Assembly (NCBI RefSeq): GCF_000768685.1 | Contig: NZ_AVPK01000002.1 | Span: 468,045-532,044 of the forward strand | Source of the DNA: Knoellia subterranea KCTC 19937 | GTDB taxonomy: Bacteria; Actinomycetota; Actinomycetes; Actinomycetales; Dermatophilaceae | Direction of reading: 5' to 3' | Length of the DNA: 64,000 nucleotides | In this document: positions 27,089 through 36,991 of the stretch, piece after piece | Layout: each line of letters opens with the position of its first letter | Position numbering within the stretch: position 1 is the first letter of the stretch | Position numbers and translations under genes: made by a program | The notes under the pieces: model-generated | Seen by the model: the letters and a program-made list of their open reading frames with translations, nothing else | Told to the model about the DNA's origin: nothing | Database searches by the model: none

Positions 27089-28289
27089 AGGACCCTCCCG
27101 ACTCGCCCTTGCCGCCGTCCACCAAGTTGAACCACTCGGCGGCCGTGTGCATGTCCTTGTCACCGCGTCCTGACAGGTTGACGAGGATGATGCCGTCGGG
27201 TCCGAGCTCACGTCCGAGGACAAGGGCACCGGCGAGTGCGTGGGAGGACTCGAGCGCGGGAATGATGCCTTCGGTGCGGCAGAGCAGGGCGAAAGCCTCC
27301 ATGGCCTCGTCGTCCGTGGCGAAGACATAGTCCGCCCGGCCGCTGTCCCGCAGGAACGAGTGCTCGGGTCCCACGCTGGGATAGTCCAGCCCCGCGGAGA
27401 CCGAATGGGACTCGACCGTCTGACCGTCCTCGTCCTGCATGAGGTAGCTCATGGCGCCGTGGAGGACGCCGGGCACGGCCGACGCGAAGCGGGCCGCGTG
27501 CCGACCGTCGAGACCCTCTCCCCCGGCCTCGACGCCCACGAGTCGCACGCCCTCGTCCTCGATGAACCGGTGGAAGATACCCATGGCGTTCGAGCCCCCG
27601 CCGACACAGGCCACGACCGCATCGGGCAGGCGCCCGGTCAGTTCGAGAACCTGCTCGCGCGCCTCGACGCCGATGATCCGGTGGAAGTCCCGCACCATCT
27701 CGGGGAATGGGTGGGGACCCGTCACGGTCCCGATGAGGTAGTGCGTGTGGTCGACGTTGGTGACCCAGTCACGCAGGGCCTCGTTGATGGCGTCCTTGAG
27801 GGTGGCGCTGCCGTGCTCGACGGCGACGACCTCGGCGCCGAGCATCCGCATGCGCGCGACGTTGAGTGCCTGCCGCTCGGTGTCGACCTTGCCCATGTAG
27901 ACGACGCAGTCCAGGCCCATGAGGGCCGCAGCGGTCGCCGTGGCGACACCGTGCTGACCGGCCCCGGTCTCGGCGATGACGCGCGTCTTGCCCATGCGCT
28001 TGGTCAGCAGCGCCTGGGCGATGACGTTGTTGATCTTGTGCGAGCCGGTGTGGTTGAGGTCCTCACGCTTGAGGATGATCCGGGCACCGCCGGCGTGTGC
28101 GGCGAAGCGCGGCACCTCGGTGATGATGCTCGGACGCCCGGTGTAGGTGCGGTGCAGGGTGTCGAGCTCGGCGAGGAACGTCGGGTCCTGCATGGCCTCG
28201 AGCCGTGCCCTGTCGAGCTCCTCGAGCGCAGGGATGAGCGCTTCTGGCACGTAGCGACCACCGAACGCGCCAAAACGTCCGGCCGTCAT
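27081..28289 (-). CDS. trpB: Tryptophan synthase beta chain
   Basis: 402 residues. Pyridoxal-phosphate enzyme that joins indole and serine. The PLP lysine is Lys85 in HTGSHKINN; the substrate loop [10 protein letters not shown] and the PLP-phosphate loop [10 protein letters not shown] are intact, and [13 protein letters not shown] opens the mature enzyme as in TrpB1-type proteins that pair with TrpA. ATG at 28289 overlaps the trpC stop (ATGA). It is the centre of the trpC-trpB-trpA block. Confidence 0.96.
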   Translation of the reverse strand: MTAGRFGAFGGRYVPEALIPALEELDRARLEAMQDPTFLAELDTLHRTYTGRPSIITEVPRFAAHAGGARIILKREDLNHTGSHKINNVIAQALLTKRMGKTRVIAETGAGQHGVATATAAALMGLDCVVYMGKVDTERQALNVARMRMLGAEVVAVEHGSATLKDAINEALRDWVTNVDHTHYLIGTVTGPHPFPEMVRDFHRIIGVEAREQVLELTGRLPDAVVACVGGGSNAMGIFHRFIEDEGVRLVGVEAGGEGLDGRHAARFASAVPGVLHGAMSYLMQDEDGQTVESHSVSAGLDYPSVGPEHSFLRDSGRADYVFATDDEAMEAFALLCRTEGIIPALESSHALAGALVLGRELGPDGIILVNLSGRGDKDMHTAAEWFNLVDGGKGESGGSCG

Positions 28290-29152
28290 GACGCGCCCGA
28301 GGGTGTGCTGTCCGCGGACGGGGACGGAGTCCCGAAGGCGGCGCCTGTTGACAGACCGAGACGGGCGGCCGAACCGGCGTCGATGATGGCCCGCACCTCC
28401 GCAGCAGGGTCGTCGCCGCGCACCAACGTCTCGCCGACGAGGACCGCCTCGGCGCCCTGTGCGGCATACATGGCTGCGTCGTCGGCACCGCGGATGCCGG
28501 ACTCCGCCACCGTGACGATGCCCGGTGGAATGAGCGGGACGAGCCGCGAGAACGTGTCGGGGTGGATCTCGAGGGTCTTGAGATTGCGGGCGTTGACGCC
28601 GATGACCCGGGCTCCGGCGTCGACGGCGCGCTGGGTCTCACCCTCGTCGTGGACCTCGACGAGAGCCGTCATGCCGAGATCCTGGGCGAGCGTGTGCATG
28701 CGCACGAGCTCTGCGTCGGTCAGCGACGCGACGATCAGGAGCACGATGTCGGCGCCATGCGCCCGCGCCTCCCAGATCTGATAGTCGGTGACCATGAAGT
28801 CCTTGCGGAGCACCGGAACCCGGACGGCGGCGCGCACGGCGTCGAGGTCGTCGAGACTCCCGCCGAACCGACGCTGCTCGGTGAGAACACTGATCGCGGT
28901 GGCGCCGGCGGCCGCATAGATGTCCGCCAGGGCCGCGGGATCGGCGATCTCAGCGAGCGCCCCCTTGCTCGGGCTCGCCCGCTTGACCTCGGCGATGAGT
29001 GACAGGCCGTCGGCGCGCAGCAACGCCTCGGCATCCAGTGCCCCGGGCAGGTCAGAGACGCGGCGCTCCAGGTCGGAGAGGCTCACGCGGTCCTGCCGCT
29101 GCGCGAGGTCCTCGCGCACACCGGCCACGATGGAGTCGAGCACGGTGCTCAT
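28286..29152 (-). CDS. trpC: Indole-3-glycerol phosphate synthase
   Basis: 288 residues. Converts 1-(2-carboxyphenylamino)-1-deoxyribulose 5-phosphate to indole-3-glycerol phosphate. [14 protein letters not shown] (about 50-63) holds the catalytic Lys and substrate loop; VLRKDFMV holds the second lysine; [12 protein letters not shown] and VAESGI complete the barrel. The last ~25 residues (Ala/Ser/Pro/Thr) look disordered. ATG at 29152 lies ten bases after the small membrane-protein gene. No trpD (phosphoribosyltransferase), trpF or trpG is in this block, so those steps must be encoded elsewhere. Confidence 0.95.
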   Translation of the reverse strand: MSTVLDSIVAGVREDLAQRQDRVSLSDLERRVSDLPGALDAEALLRADGLSLIAEVKRASPSKGALAEIADPAALADIYAAAGATAISVLTEQRRFGGSLDDLDAVRAAVRVPVLRKDFMVTDYQIWEARAHGADIVLLIVASLTDAELVRMHTLAQDLGMTALVEVHDEGETQRAVDAGARVIGVNARNLKTLEIHPDTFSRLVPLIPPGIVTVAESGIRGADDAAMYAAQGAEAVLVGETLVRGDDPAAEVRAIIDAGSAARLGLSTGAAFGTPSPSADSTPSGAS

Positions 29153-29162
29153 GCGAACCGAC

Positions 29163-29396
29163 TCAGGAGACGTGGCTGTCGCCGCGAACCGCAGCACCAT
29201 TGATGCCGTGGCCCGCCAGGGCGAGCACCTTGCCGGCGATGAGACCCGCAAGGATCACCACGACGCCGGCGATGCCGAGTGCCGTGTTCGGGATGATGAA
29301 TGCGATCGAGACGATCAGGCAGCCCAGGAGGACGACACCGACCAGAACCCAAGCGGCCAGACTGTGGCCGTGGTTGTCATCGTCGTGCTCAGCCAT
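29163..29396 (-). CDS. Small two-helix membrane protein in the trp operon
   Basis: 77 residues. A His/Asp-rich N-terminus (HDDDNHGHS) is followed by two hydrophobic helices (about 13-36 and 40-62) and a short tail. Small proteins with this HGHS opening are common inside actinobacterial trp operons between the TIGR02234 protein and trpC (I recall a DUF6704 label, not verified). The His/Asp cluster could bind a metal. Function is unknown. ATG at 29396, with TGGAGG just upstream on the minus strand. The distinct operon position makes it a real gene rather than a shadow frame. Confidence 0.72.
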   Translation of the reverse strand: MAEHDDDNHGHSLAAWVLVGVVLLGCLIVSIAFIIPNTALGIAGVVVILAGLIAGKVLALAGHGINGAAVRGDSHVS

Positions 29397-29437
29397 GAAA
29401 TGCCTCCAGGGAAGATGTGGGTTCGCGGGTCATTGTG

Positions 29438-30010
29438 TCAGGTGCGCGGTTCGGGGCCGACATCGGTGGGATCGTCGCCCGCCGTCAACTGGTCCCAGTC
29501 GCTGGTGGCCACCCGCCCGGGAACCTCGTAGCGCGACGACAGTCCCGGCGTCGCCTTCGGCGTCCGGACGAGCCCTGCGAGCGCCGCGCCGGCGAGGGCG
29601 AATCCGACCGCCGCGGCCCAGGGCCATCCGTTGGCGTTCGAGTGCGTCTCCAGCGACCCCGTGCGTCCGGCCGCGGCAGCGGCGATCGGGCCGAGGACAC
29701 CGTCCGGATCGAGGAGGACGCGACCCACCGACGCCAGGCCCGCCAGCACGGCCAGGGCCGTGAGGACCAGCGCCACGATCCGAGCGCGAGGACCGGCCGT
29801 GGCGGAGGCGATGGCCCCAGCAAGGACGACCAGGGCGAGTGCCACGACGCCACTGGCCGCCTCGGCTCCGGTCGCGGAGACCGACGTCGCACCGAGCACG
29901 ACGTCATCCACGGATCCGGTCACCCAGGTCCGCGACGCCGTCACGACGACGAGGAAGGCACCGAGGACGGTGATCAGGACGAGGACACCTCGACGGCGCA
30001 GGACGCTCAC
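29438..30010 (-). CDS. Trp biosynthesis-associated membrane protein (TIGR02234-like)
   Basis: 190 residues with about four hydrophobic helices: two before residue 80, one near 85-105 and one near 135-155, then a polar tail of ~35 residues. Context and length match the TIGR02234 family, found next to trpE in actinobacteria and of unknown role. The GTG start at 30010 overlaps the trpE stop (GTGA). An in-frame start 22 codons upstream would lie in trpE and is not used. It may help an anthranilate-pathway complex sit near the membrane, but that is speculation. Confidence 0.85.
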   Translation of the reverse strand: MSVLRRRGVLVLITVLGAFLVVVTASRTWVTGSVDDVVLGATSVSATGAEAASGVVALALVVLAGAIASATAGPRARIVALVLTALAVLAGLASVGRVLLDPDGVLGPIAAAAAGRTGSLETHSNANGWPWAAAVGFALAGAALAGLVRTPKATPGLSSRYEVPGRVATSDWDQLTAGDDPTDVGPEPRT

Positions 30011-31569
30011 GGCACCTTCCTCAGGGCCGAGGCGGTCGCGACGGCGCGCAGGACCGCCGTGGCCTTGGCGACGCATTCCTCGTGTTCGTTGCGTGGGACG
30101 GAGTCGGCGACGATCCCCGCGCCGGCCTGGACGTGCGCGGTCCCGCCGTCGATGAGTGCCGTGCGGATGGCGATGGCCATGTCGAGGTCGCCGTGGAAGT
30201 CGAGGTAGCCCACGACACCGCCATAGACCCCCCGACGCGATGGTTCGTACTGCTCGATGAGCGAGAGGGCCCGTGGTTTCGGCGCGCCGGACAACGTCCC
30301 GGCCGGGAACGTCGACACGAGGACGTCATAGGCCGCAACACCGTCACGCAGCTCGCCCACCACGGTCGACTCGAGATGCATCACGTGGCTGTAGCGGCGC
30401 ACGTCCATGAACTCGACGACGTCGACGGTCCCGGGTCGGCACACGCGCCCGAGGTCATTGCGTCCGAGGTCGACGAGCATGACGTGCTCGGACCGCTCCT
30501 TGGGGTCGGCGAGGAGGTCCTCGGCCAATCGCACGTCGTCCTCGGGAGACTTGCCGCGCGGACGCGACCCGGCGATGGGGTGGGTGATCGCCTGCGTGCC
30601 CGTCACCTTGACGAGCGCCTCCGGCGAACTGCCGACGACGTCGTATGCCGTCCCGTCCGGTCGCGTGAACCGGAAGAGGTACATGTAGGGGCTGGGATTT
30701 CCGGCCCGCAGGGCGCGGTAGACGTCGAGGGCGTCGGCCTCGCAGGGCATCGAGAAGCGTTGTGACAGGACGACCTGGAACACCTCGCCGGCCCGAATGT
30801 CCTCCTTGGCGGAATCGACCAGGCGCTCGTAGTCGTCACGCGAGAGGTTGCCGGTGACGGTCTCGAGTGCCGTGTCGACGACCCCGGGCTCCACGAGGGC
30901 CACGGTGCTCTCGGCGGCTGCGGCGAGGTCGTGCGTCATGGTGTCGAGGCGGGCGACGGCGTCGGCCCACGCCTCCTCGACCCGCTCGTCGGTGGCGTCG
31001 TAGTTGATCGCATTGGCGATGAGCAGCACGGAGCCGTCGGCGTGGTCGAGCACGGCCAGATCCGTGGCGAGCATCATCGCGATCTCGGGGAGGTGGAGCA
31101 CGTCGGGCGTCGTCGCCGGAACCCTCTCCCATCGACGCACTGCGTCGTAGGAGATCATGCCGACCATGCCGCCGGTGAGCGGTGGAAGCCCGGGAATCGG
31201 GTCGGTCGCGAGCGCAGCGACGGTGTCCCGCAACGCTTCCGTGGCCAGACCGGCCGTGGGGACACCGACCGGTGGCTCACCGATCCAGTGCGCCTCGCCG
31301 TCCTTCTCGGTGAGGGTGGCGCGGCTCGCCACCCCGACGATGGAGTAGCGCGACCACACTCCCCCGTGCTCGGCCGACTCGAGCAGGAAGGTACCGGGGC
31401 GGCTCTGGGCGAGCTTGCGATAGAGACCGACCGGAGTCTCGGCGTCAGCCATGAGACGGCGCACGACGGGGATGACCCGGCGGTCCTGGGCCAACACCGA
31501 GAAGACGTCGAGCGAGGGCCAGGTCGTCCCGAAGCCGAGCTCCGGCGTCGGTTGGGGTCGAGCGGTCAC
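30007..31569 (-). CDS. trpE: Anthranilate synthase component I
   Basis: 520 residues. Makes anthranilate from chorismate with ammonia supplied by a TrpG subunit, which is not in this window. The tryptophan-feedback motif LLES ([16 protein letters not shown], about 66-81) is present, so the enzyme should be inhibited by tryptophan. Chorismate-binding motifs [27 protein letters not shown] and [14 protein letters not shown] are intact, as is the C-terminal [13 protein letters not shown] start at 31569 overlaps the hisI stop (GTGA), tying the trp genes to a his gene in one transcript. No leader-peptide attenuator is possible in front of trpE itself. Confidence 0.96.
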   Translation of the reverse strand: MTARPQPTPELGFGTTWPSLDVFSVLAQDRRVIPVVRRLMADAETPVGLYRKLAQSRPGTFLLESAEHGGVWSRYSIVGVASRATLTEKDGEAHWIGEPPVGVPTAGLATEALRDTVAALATDPIPGLPPLTGGMVGMISYDAVRRWERVPATTPDVLHLPEIAMMLATDLAVLDHADGSVLLIANAINYDATDERVEEAWADAVARLDTMTHDLAAAAESTVALVEPGVVDTALETVTGNLSRDDYERLVDSAKEDIRAGEVFQVVLSQRFSMPCEADALDVYRALRAGNPSPYMYLFRFTRPDGTAYDVVGSSPEALVKVTGTQAITHPIAGSRPRGKSPEDDVRLAEDLLADPKERSEHVMLVDLGRNDLGRVCRPGTVDVVEFMDVRRYSHVMHLESTVVGELRDGVAAYDVLVSTFPAGTLSGAPKPRALSLIEQYEPSRRGVYGGVVGYLDFHGDLDMAIAIRTALIDGGTAHVQAGAGIVADSVPRNEHEECVAKATAVLRAVATASALRKVP

Positions 31570-31925
31570 GAGGCCTCCCCGACGACGACGTCGAGGGCAC
31601 CGACGTCGAAGCAGGTGCGGTCGCCGGTGTGGCACGCCGCGCCGACCTGCTCCACCCGCACGAGCAGGGCGTCACCGTCGCAGTCGAGTGCCACGGACTT
31701 CACGAACTGGGCGTGCCCGGAGGTGTCGCCCTTGCGCCAGTACTCCTGACGGCTGCGCGACCAGAACGTCACGCGCCCCTCGGTGAGAGTGCGGCGCAGG
31801 GCCTCGGCGTCCATCCAGCCGAGCATGAGGACCTCACCGCTGTCGTGCTGCTGGATGATCGCGGCCACGAGGCCGCGGTCGTCGAAGCGGAGACGGTCGG
31901 ACACGGCTGGGTCGAGATCGGGCAC
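31566..31925 (-). CDS. hisI: Phosphoribosyl-AMP cyclohydrolase
   Basis: 119 residues, single-function HisI (no HisE fusion; hisE is separate at 37,844). It opens the adenine ring of phosphoribosyl-AMP in histidine synthesis. The zinc and magnesium motifs are present: [41 protein letters not shown] and the cysteines of [12 protein letters not shown] start at 31925 is preceded by the divergent TIGR03085 gene 44 bases away, so this short gap must hold the promoter for the long hisI-trp-lgt transcript. Confidence 0.93.
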   Translation of the reverse strand: MPDLDPAVSDRLRFDDRGLVAAIIQQHDSGEVLMLGWMDAEALRRTLTEGRVTFWSRSRQEYWRKGDTSGHAQFVKSVALDCDGDALLVRVEQVGAACHTGDRTCFDVGALDVVVGEAS

Positions 31926-31969
31926 GCGATCATTGTGCCGCGCCGGGGTTTTGGCGAGAGGATGGGTCC

Positions 31970-32617
31970 ATGTCGACAGGCGCCGGGCACATCGCACGCA
32001 GAGAACGTTTCGACCTCTGCGACACCTTCGAGCGCGTCGGTCCCGACGCACCAACCCTGTGTATGCCGTGGACCACCCGGGACCTCGCGGCGCACCTCGT
32101 CGTCCGCGAGGGTCGTCCGGACCTCGCCTCGGGCATCTGGGTCCCCTTCCTCAAGGACCGCACCGAGCGCGAGCAGGCCCGCATCGCCGCCCAGCCCTGG
32201 GCCGATCTCGTCGAGGCCGTCCGTTCCGGACCCCCCGGCTGGCACCCCACCCAGCTTCCGGCCGTCGACAACGCCGTGAACTTCGCCGAGATGGTCGTCC
32301 ACCACGAGGACGTGCTCCGCGGCGACGGTGCACCGGGCCCGCGCCGCGAGCCGGATGCCCACCTCGAGGCGGCCGTCTGGGCGCTGCTGTCCCGCATGGG
32401 CCGCATCCTCTTCCGCCGGGTGCCCGTGGGCGTGGAACTGCGCGCGCCCGGGCGCAACACCCTCACGGTGCGCGGCGGGGACGAGACCGTCCGCGTCACG
32501 GGAGCTCCGCTGGAACTCCTGCTCACGGCATACGGGAGAAGGAACGTCGCGGAGATCGAGGTGAGTGGGCCCCCCGAGGCGGTCACCGCATTCGAGACCG
32601 CCCGCTTCGGGCTCTGA
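31970..32617 (+). CDS. TIGR03085-family protein (DinB/mycothiol-dependent isomerase-like fold)
   Basis: 215 residues. The N-terminal helical-bundle signature [17 protein letters not shown] and the motif [13 protein letters not shown] fit the actinobacterial TIGR03085 family, related to DinB and mycothiol-dependent maleylpyruvate isomerases, where His residues bind a metal. The second half (about 130-215) is a mixed domain with [13 protein letters not shown]. Enzymatic role is unknown; mycothiol-linked chemistry is possible. It lies on the opposite strand between hisI and hisF, splitting two genes that are usually adjacent. Confidence 0.8.
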   Translation: MSTGAGHIARRERFDLCDTFERVGPDAPTLCMPWTTRDLAAHLVVREGRPDLASGIWVPFLKDRTEREQARIAAQPWADLVEAVRSGPPGWHPTQLPAVDNAVNFAEMVVHHEDVLRGDGAPGPRREPDAHLEAAVWALLSRMGRILFRRVPVGVELRAPGRNTLTVRGGDETVRVTGAPLELLLTAYGRRNVAEIEVSGPPEAVTAFETARFGL

Positions 32618-32620
32618 GGG

Positions 32621-33394
32621 TCAGCGAACGGGGAAGCCGTCGGCGCGCAGGGCGCCCTTGACGTCGCCGATCGTGAGGTCGCCGAAATGGAAGACGCTCG
32701 CCGCGAGGACTGCGTCAGCACCCGCGTGGACCGCGGGCGCGAAGTGCTCGACGGCACCTGCGCCACCGCTCGCGATGACCGGGATGGAGACCTCGCGACG
32801 GACGCGCGCGATGAGGTCGAGGTCGAACCCGGCCCTGGTGCCATCGGCGTCCATCGAGTTGAGCAGGATCTCGCCGGCGCCGAGTTCGGCGGCCCGCACG
32901 CACCACTCGATCGCGTCGAGTCCGGTGCCCTGTCGACCGCCGTGCGTCGTCACCTCGACGTCGTCGGTCGGGACGCCCTCATCGCCCGGGCGACGGCGCA
33001 CGTCGGCAGAGAGGACGAGCACCTGGGAGCCGAAGCGGTCGGCCGTCTCGGCGATGAGTTCCGGCCGGGCGATGGCGGCGGTGTTGACACCGACCTTGTC
33101 CGCGCCGCTGCGCAGGAGGCGGTCGACGTCGTCGACGGTGCGCACGCCCCCACCGACGGTGAGCGGGATGAAGACCTGCTCCGCAGTGCGGCGCACGACG
33201 TCATAGGTCGTCGCCCGGTCGCCACTGCTCGCGGTGACGTCGAGGAAGGTCAACTCGTCGGCGCCCTGATCGCCATAGCTGCGCGCCAGCTCGACCGGGT
33301 CGCCCGCGTCACGGAGGTTCTCGAAGTTCACACCCTTGACGACGCGTCCGGCATCGACGTCGAGACACGGGATGACACGGATGGCGACGCTCAC
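32621..33394 (-). CDS. hisF: Imidazole glycerol phosphate synthase subunit HisF
   Basis: 257 residues, TIM barrel cyclase subunit. The catalytic aspartates are Asp in [15 protein letters not shown] (near residue 12) and the Asp of [12 protein letters not shown] (near 130). It joins ammonia from HisH to PRFAR to give imidazole glycerol phosphate and AICAR. HisH and HisA are not in the window, so the rest of the his operon must lie elsewhere. GTG start at 33394. Its 3' end converges on the TIGR03085 gene with a three-base gap. Confidence 0.95.
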   Translation of the reverse strand: MSVAIRVIPCLDVDAGRVVKGVNFENLRDAGDPVELARSYGDQGADELTFLDVTASSGDRATTYDVVRRTAEQVFIPLTVGGGVRTVDDVDRLLRSGADKVGVNTAAIARPELIAETADRFGSQVLVLSADVRRRPGDEGVPTDDVEVTTHGGRQGTGLDAIEWCVRAAELGAGEILLNSMDADGTRAGFDLDLIARVRREVSIPVIASGGAGAVEHFAPAVHAGADAVLAASVFHFGDLTIGDVKGALRADGFPVR

Positions 33395-33417
33395 GGTGGC
33401 AGGTTATCCGGCAGGGA

Positions 33418-34668
33418 ATGATGAGCCGTATGCCGTCCGCCGCCGACCTGCCTGGCCGCGTCGCTCGGCGTTCGCGCACCGAGGCGCGAATCCGGACCGA
33501 CCGGTTGTCGAGCCGGCTCGCCTTCATCCTCCAGTGCGGCGTGGGGGCCGCCCTCGCGTGGTGGCTCGCTGGCGACGTCTTCGACCACCGGCTGCCGTTC
33601 TTCGCTCCGGTGACGGCGATCATCACGCTCGGCATGTCCTACGGGCAGCGGGTTCGTCGCGCCGTCGAGGTGATGATCGGGGTCGCTCTGGGTGTGTTCA
33701 TCGGCGACGTCTTCTCGCACGTCTTCGGCACCGGGGTGATCCAGGTCTTGGTCGTCGTCGTGCTCGCGATGACGGTCGCCTCGCTCGTCGGTGCCGGCCT
33801 ATTGCTCACGATCCAGGCCGGGGTGCAGGCTGCGATCATCACGACGTTGCTGGCCGCTCCCGGCCAGGCGTTCACGCGCTGGCTCGACGCGGTCATCGGC
33901 GGCGTCGTCGCCCTCGTCATCAGCGTTCTCGTCCCGGCCACCGGGCTCCAGCGACCGCGCCAGAAGGCCGCCCGCGTGGTCCAGGAGATCTCGGCCATCC
34001 TCACCGAGACAACCCGGGTGATCCGCACCGACGACGCCGACCTGGCGAGCAGGGTGCTCCGCCGGGCCCGCGCGTCCGAGGGCATGCTCGACGAACTCCA
34101 GGACCTCGCTTCCGAGGGCGTGGCGGTCGTGCGGCTCTCACCGTTCCGGCGCCGCCACCTGCCGGGAGCTCAGGCCATCGCCGACCTCCTCGAACCCCTC
34201 GACCGGGCCATCCGCAACCTGCGAGTCCTCGTCCGCCGCGCCCTCGTGGCGACCCGGCGCGGAGAAGTGATCCCACCGGCATACACAGCCCTGCTCTACG
34301 ACCTGGCGCGGTCCTGTGACGACATCGCCCGCGAACTCCACGAACGCCACGAACCGACCGCGGCCCGCGCCGGGCTCAACCGGCTTGCCGTCCGCAGCGC
34401 CGCCATCGATCCCGCATCCGGGCTGTCGGGTGAGGTGATCCGGGCGCAGGTGCGGTCGATGGTCGTCGACCTGCTCGTCCTCACGGGCCTGAGCGTCGAG
34501 GAGGCGAGCGCGGTCGTGCCCGACTCCGAGGGGTGGGCGCACCACGACGATGACGCACACGATCGCGACGACATCCCGGACGCGGCCGACGATGAGGACG
34601 GCGACCACGAGCCCGATGAGCCCGATGACGAGGGACGGCCCATGAGCGGTGAGATCCGCCACCCCTAG
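33418..34668 (+). CDS. FUSC-family (aromatic acid exporter-like) membrane protein
   Basis: 416 residues. Six hydrophobic helices fall between residues ~35 and 175 (LPFFAPVTAIITLGMSYGQRVRRAVEVMIGVALGVFIGD is the hallmark middle segment, here split in reading), followed by a long soluble helical domain (~180-370) and a tail of His/Asp/Glu residues (about 380-416). FUSC proteins export aromatic or phenolic acids; whether this one does is unknown. The acidic/His tail might bind metal. The start is either ATG at 33418 or at 33421. It is divergent from hisF by 23 bases and may share an operon with the kinase-MFS gene ten bases downstream. Confidence 0.78.
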   Translation: MMSRMPSAADLPGRVARRSRTEARIRTDRLSSRLAFILQCGVGAALAWWLAGDVFDHRLPFFAPVTAIITLGMSYGQRVRRAVEVMIGVALGVFIGDVFSHVFGTGVIQVLVVVVLAMTVASLVGAGLLLTIQAGVQAAIITTLLAAPGQAFTRWLDAVIGGVVALVISVLVPATGLQRPRQKAARVVQEISAILTETTRVIRTDDADLASRVLRRARASEGMLDELQDLASEGVAVVRLSPFRRRHLPGAQAIADLLEPLDRAIRNLRVLVRRALVATRRGEVIPPAYTALLYDLARSCDDIARELHERHEPTAARAGLNRLAVRSAAIDPASGLSGEVIRAQVRSMVVDLLVLTGLSVEEASAVVPDSEGWAHHDDDAHDRDDIPDAADDEDGDHEPDEPDDEGRPMSGEIRHP

Positions 34669-34677
34669 GGTGGTTGA

Positions 34678-36498
34678 GTGCTGAACGACCCGGTGACCGA
34701 TTCCGAAACGCTGGCCGACGCGGTGCGAGAACTCGTCACGACGCGCGGGAACCGTTGCGGCACAGTCACGCTCATCGCCATCGACGGTCCCAGCGGTTCC
34801 GGCAAGACGACACTCGCCGGCCGGTTGGGCGACGAGCTCGGCGCCCTCGTCCTCCACGTCGACGACATGCACCAGGGATGGACCGGTCTCCTCGAGACCG
34901 TCGACCTGGCCCGGGCCTCCCTCGTCGACGCCTGGCGGCAGGCCGACCCGGCCAGCCACCCGACCTGGGACTGGGAAGAGAATGTCCCGGGTCCGGCCCA
35001 AGCTGTCCCGCAGTCGGACCTCGTGATCCTCGAAGGCGTCGGGGCGTTCGCGATCGCCGGAGACGCAGCCTCCGCTTCGGTGTGGGTCGAGGCCCCCGAC
35101 GAGGTGCGCCATGACCGCGCGATCGCCCGCGACGGCGAGGTCTTCGCATCCCACTGGGACGTGTGGGCCGACCAGGAGCGTCAGCTCTACTCGGCGCACC
35201 CCGGGAAGTCGCGGGCCGATCTCGTCCTCGACACCGACGGCATTGACGGCGTCGACGACGAGGACGCCGCCAGCGGGACCGTCGACGCGACACGCGACGA
35301 ACCGGCCGACGTGGCCGGCGCCGGTCCCTCCCTCGCGCTCATCGTGATCGGCGTCGTCGCGGTGGCGCTGAGCATGCGCACGCTCATGACCGCCGTGCCT
35401 CCGCTCCTCCCCCGCATCCGCGAGGACCTCGGCCTCAGCTCGGTGTGGCTCGGAGTCCTGACGACCGTCCCCGTCCTCTGCATGGGCGTCTTCGCGCCGG
35501 CGTCCGCCCGCCTCGGATTGCGTCTCGGCGTCGCGCGGTGCACGTCCCTGGCGATGGTCGCCGTGGCCCTGGGCAATCTCGTGCGCGGTGTCGGTCACGA
35601 GGCCTTCGCGCTCTATGCCGGAACCCTGCTCGCCGGGGCGGGCATCGCCCTCGCCGGAACCCTGCTTCCGGGCATCGTCAAGAGTTCCTTTCCCGCCGGA
35701 CGCGCAGGGCTCGCCACCGGCCTGCAGATGTTCGCGATGATGGGCGGCGCCGCACTCGCGGCGGGCGTGTCCGTGCCGCTCGCCGACGCCTTCGGCGACT
35801 GGGACCTCTCCCTGGGCTTCTGGGGTGTCATCGCCGTCGTCGGTCTCGTCCTGTGGCTGCCGGTGGACCGAGCCGTGCACCGCGGCGGCGACCACGACCG
35901 TCACCCGCCGGACACGAGCCACCGCCTGCCGTGGCGCAGCGCGACCGCCTGGCTGGTCGCCGGCTATCTCGCGATCCAGTCGTGGCAGTTCTATTCGACG
36001 CTGGCCTGGCTCTCGCCCACCTACGTCGCGCACGGCTGGGAGGCGCAGGACGCCGGGCTGCTCTTGTCGGTCTTCACCGGGGCCCAGTTCGTGTCGGGGC
36101 TCGTCGGCCCGGCGATCACCGACAGGGTCCGAGACTGGCGGATTCCGCTCGTGGGCGCCTGTTTGTGCGGGCTCGCCGGCCAGTTCGGTGTGTGGGCCGC
36201 CCCCGACGCCGCGCCCTGGCTGTGGGCCATCCTGCTCGGCACCGCTCAGGGCGCGAGTTTCGCGATCGGTCTCGTCCTGCTCGTCCGGTATGCCGTGTCG
36301 CCGGCCGCCGCGGCCCGGCTCACCGCCATGGCCTTCCTCGTGTCGTACACCATCGCCTCACTCGGCCCGACGACGATGGGTGCCATCCGCGACGTCACCG
36401 GCGGCTACTCGGCGATCTTCCTCGTGCTGGGCTGCCTCATGGTGGTCCAGTTGGGAGCCGCACTGTTTCTCAATCCCCGCCGCGAACCCGTCCGCTGA
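34678..36498 (+). CDS. Fusion of P-loop (uridine-kinase-like) kinase and CynX/NimT-type MFS transporter
   Basis: 606 residues in one open frame, GTG start. Residues ~30-200 are a P-loop phosphotransferase: Walker A AIDGPSGSGKTTLAG, then LHVDDMHQGWTGL and VILEGVGAFA, and the full tail ARDGEVFASHWDVWADQE. After an acidic ~25-residue linker (GVDDEDAASGTVDATRDE) come ~12 hydrophobic helices matching the CynX/NimT MFS branch (SMRTLMTAVPPLLPRIREDLGL, TTVPVLCMGVFAP). Both parts look complete, so this is more likely a true fusion than a remnant. A natural reading is uptake followed by phosphorylation of the same small molecule at the inner face; the substrate is unknown. A lost stop codon or an assembly error between two genes should also be considered. 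Confidence 0.8.
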   Translation: MLNDPVTDSETLADAVRELVTTRGNRCGTVTLIAIDGPSGSGKTTLAGRLGDELGALVLHVDDMHQGWTGLLETVDLARASLVDAWRQADPASHPTWDWEENVPGPAQAVPQSDLVILEGVGAFAIAGDAASASVWVEAPDEVRHDRAIARDGEVFASHWDVWADQERQLYSAHPGKSRADLVLDTDGIDGVDDEDAASGTVDATRDEPADVAGAGPSLALIVIGVVAVALSMRTLMTAVPPLLPRIREDLGLSSVWLGVLTTVPVLCMGVFAPASARLGLRLGVARCTSLAMVAVALGNLVRGVGHEAFALYAGTLLAGAGIALAGTLLPGIVKSSFPAGRAGLATGLQMFAMMGGAALAAGVSVPLADAFGDWDLSLGFWGVIAVVGLVLWLPVDRAVHRGGDHDRHPPDTSHRLPWRSATAWLVAGYLAIQSWQFYSTLAWLSPTYVAHGWEAQDAGLLLSVFTGAQFVSGLVGPAITDRVRDWRIPLVGACLCGLAGQFGVWAAPDAAPWLWAILLGTAQGASFAIGLVLLVRYAVSPAAAARLTAMAFLVSYTIASLGPTTMGAIRDVTGGYSAIFLVLGCLMVVQLGAALFLNPRREPVR

Positions 36499-36514
36499 GC
36501 GCGTCGCATGTGGG

Positions 36515-36991
36515 TCACGGCTGGTGGCGCGATGCGGCGACGAGGTCGGCCAGACGCTGGGCCTCGGCCCGCGACGAGGGGCCATCGGCCCGCTGGATCG
36601 CCATGACCGCAACCGTTTCGGTGTCCTTGAGATGCAGACTCACCCAGGGGTCGCCGTCGTCGAAGGTGACGTCCTCGATCTCGTCCCAGGCGATATGGCG
36701 TTGCCCGATGAGGTTGTGCACGTTCAGACCGGTGTCGTCCGGCACCGCACGGACTGCGGCCCACCGCCACAGCACGAGCGCCAGACCGACCCCGATGACC
36801 GCCATCATGACCCGGTCCGCGACGACCCAGCCGCCCTCGTCGACGCCCGATACGAGCACCGCGAGGAGCGCGAACAGGACGATCGAGACGACGGCCATGA
36901 CGGTCGCCATGAGTCGACCGCGGCGCGACCGGAACGGCTCGCGCGACGGAGCCGACACGGGCTGCGGGTCGGGTGCGCCCTCGGACGTCAC
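36515..36991 (-). CDS. PH-domain membrane protein
   Basis: 158 residues. A Pro/Ser/Arg-rich N-terminus is followed by two hydrophobic helices (about 27-48 and 57-77) and a soluble ~75-residue domain with GLNVHNLIGQRHIAWDEIEDVTF and DPWVSLHL, typical of the bacterial PH domain found behind hisG in actinobacteria. Its role is unknown. The GTG start at 36991 overlaps the hisG stop (GTGA), so it is the last gene of the rib-his transcript. It converges on the kinase-MFS fusion with a 16-base gap. Confidence 0.83.
   Translation of the reverse strand: MTSEGAPDPQPVSAPSREPFRSRRGRLMATVMAVVSIVLFALLAVLVSGVDEGGWVVADRVMMAVIGVGLALVLWRWAAVRAVPDDTGLNVHNLIGQRHIAWDEIEDVTFDDGDPWVSLHLKDTETVAVMAIQRADGPSSRAEAQRLADLVAASRHQP

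Noticed and set aside
34138..36033. A 631-residue minus-strand open frame
   Set aside because: Antisense to the FUSC and kinase-MFS genes, low-complexity composition and no recognisable motif.
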